Shown here: in pieces, positions 5,850-6,452 of the stretch
Numbering within the stretch: the first letter of the stretch is position 1
Layout: each line of letters starts with the position of its first letter
NCBI GenBank assembly: GCA_033722575.1
Contig: JAWVYU010000306.1
Span: 1 to 6,452, forward strand
DNA from: GCA-2748575 sp033722575
Lineage (GTDB): Bacteria; Pseudomonadota; Gammaproteobacteria; Pseudomonadales; Ketobacteraceae
DNA length: 6,452 bases
Direction: 5' to 3'
Translations under genes and position numbers: made by a program
The notes under the pieces: model-generated
Databases searched by the model: none
What the model saw: the letters and a program-made list of their open reading frames with translations, nothing else
Told to the model about the DNA's origin: nothing

Positions 5850-6452
5850 TCAGTGACTGAGCTTGTACTGCAATTCCAGCAACGCAAACCGACCGGTATT
5901 GTTGTAGCCAGGCACCGATATAAATTCCCGGTCGAACAGATTCTCTACTTTCAGCCTGGCTATTACGGATTCACCGAAGCTGCGTTCAAAACGGATATCC
6001 ACGGTACCATAACCACCGGGAGTGCCTGCATCACCCTTGCGCTCACTTTTACCGGTAATAGTCAGCCCCATGGCGTAATCATCACCGCGGCGGGAAATAT
6101 CCACACTGCCGGTAGCCCGGGCTCGCCGCTGCAGATCCACATCGGCGGTACGGTCTTTGGGCTCAATATAGGAAGAGTTCAGCGCAATCTGCCAGGACGC
6201 CAGACTGATATTATAAGCCATTTCGATACCGCGGATTCTTGCCTCGGATACATTGCTGGGCGTGAATTTACCGAAGTCCCCCAGGGTGGGGTCGTAACGC
6301 CAGTCAATCAGGTTTTCGATTTCGTTGTAAAAAATATTCACCTGGTAATAGCTTTGGGGATCGATATCACCGCGAAACTGCAGCTCGGTATTCTTTGACT
6401 CTTCCGGCTTCAGATTTTTATTGCCCTGGGAAAATAACCCGTCCGGCCAGAA
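5850..6452 (-). CDS. TonB-dependent outer-membrane receptor, C-terminal part
   Basis: The frame is open from the right window edge to the stop at 5850-5852, giving 200 residues of the C-terminal beta-barrel of a TonB-dependent receptor, an energised outer-membrane importer. The visible part starts with 'GNKNLKPEESKNTELQF', the conserved NPNLKPE-type motif of this family, followed by 'YYQVNIFYNEIENLIDW', typical of a barrel strand and extracellular loop. It ends with 'VKNLFDREFISVPGYNNTGR'-like sequence (here VENLFDREF), the usual last-loop motif, and a final strand ending LELQYKLSH. An internal GTG at 6341 is a valine, not the start. The layout resembles BtuB/siderophore-type receptors, but the plug domain and TonB box lie outside the window, so the ligand (cobalamin, iron chelate or other) cannot be named. 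The final residue is His instead of the common Phe. Convergent with the SDR gene, 46 nt apart. Confidence 0.93.
   Translation of the reverse strand, partial: FWPDGLFSQGNKNLKPEESKNTELQFRGDIDPQSYYQVNIFYNEIENLIDWRYDPTLGDFGKFTPSNVSEARIRGIEMAYNISLASWQIALNSSYIEPKDRTADVDLQRRARATGSVDISRRGDDYAMGLTITGKSERKGDAGTPGGYGTVDIRFERSFGESVIARLKVENLFDREFISVPGYNNTGRFALLELQYKLSH

Noticed and set aside
5853..6398. 181-codon plus-strand open frame opposite the TonB receptor
   Set aside because: The minus strand encodes clear TonB-receptor barrel motifs across the same bases, and the plus-strand product has no recognisable feature.

Overview
The window looks like chromosomal DNA from a Gram-negative proteobacterium, most likely a marine-type gammaproteobacterium. 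The grounds are a TonB-dependent outer-membrane receptor, an AraC regulator of the long type with an N-terminal Arabinose_bd-like region, roughly balanced base composition and normal Shine-Dalgarno sites. No species-specific marker is visible. I see no rRNA, tRNA, CRISPR array, insertion sequence or phage gene.

Layout from left to right: (1) 1-662 (+) is the C-terminal part of an AraC-family regulator, cut by the window edge. (2) 663-874 is an AT-rich intergenic stretch with only weak signals. (3) 875-2455 (+) is a secreted M12B (reprolysin/ADAM-like) zinc metalloprotease. It has a propeptide with a cysteine-switch-like CGV motif, a canonical HExxHxxGxxHD site, a C-terminal beta domain and a hydrophobic/Arg-rich tail. 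(4) 2636-3265 (+) is a TetR-family repressor with a palindrome over its likely -10 box. (5) 3273-4691 (-) is a cytochrome P450, convergent with the TetR gene (7-nt gap). (6) 4692-4858 is a divergent control region with inverted repeats. (7) 4859-5803 (+) is an extended short-chain dehydrogenase/epimerase followed by a strong hairpin. (8) 5850-6452 (-) is the C-terminal part of a TonB-dependent receptor that runs off the right edge.

The TetR-P450-SDR block reads as a small regulated oxidative module: a monooxygenase and a NAD(P)-dependent oxidoreductase/epimerase transcribed from one shared divergent region, with a TetR regulator beside them. A hydrophobic small molecule (lipid, steroid or terpenoid type) is a reasonable guess for the substrate, but nothing in the sequence fixes it. 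The metalloprotease looks functionally independent. It is the most unusual item, because its catalytic core and propeptide switch resemble animal ADAM/reprolysin enzymes while its C-terminus is bacterial in style. I do not see a clearly new multi-gene system here.
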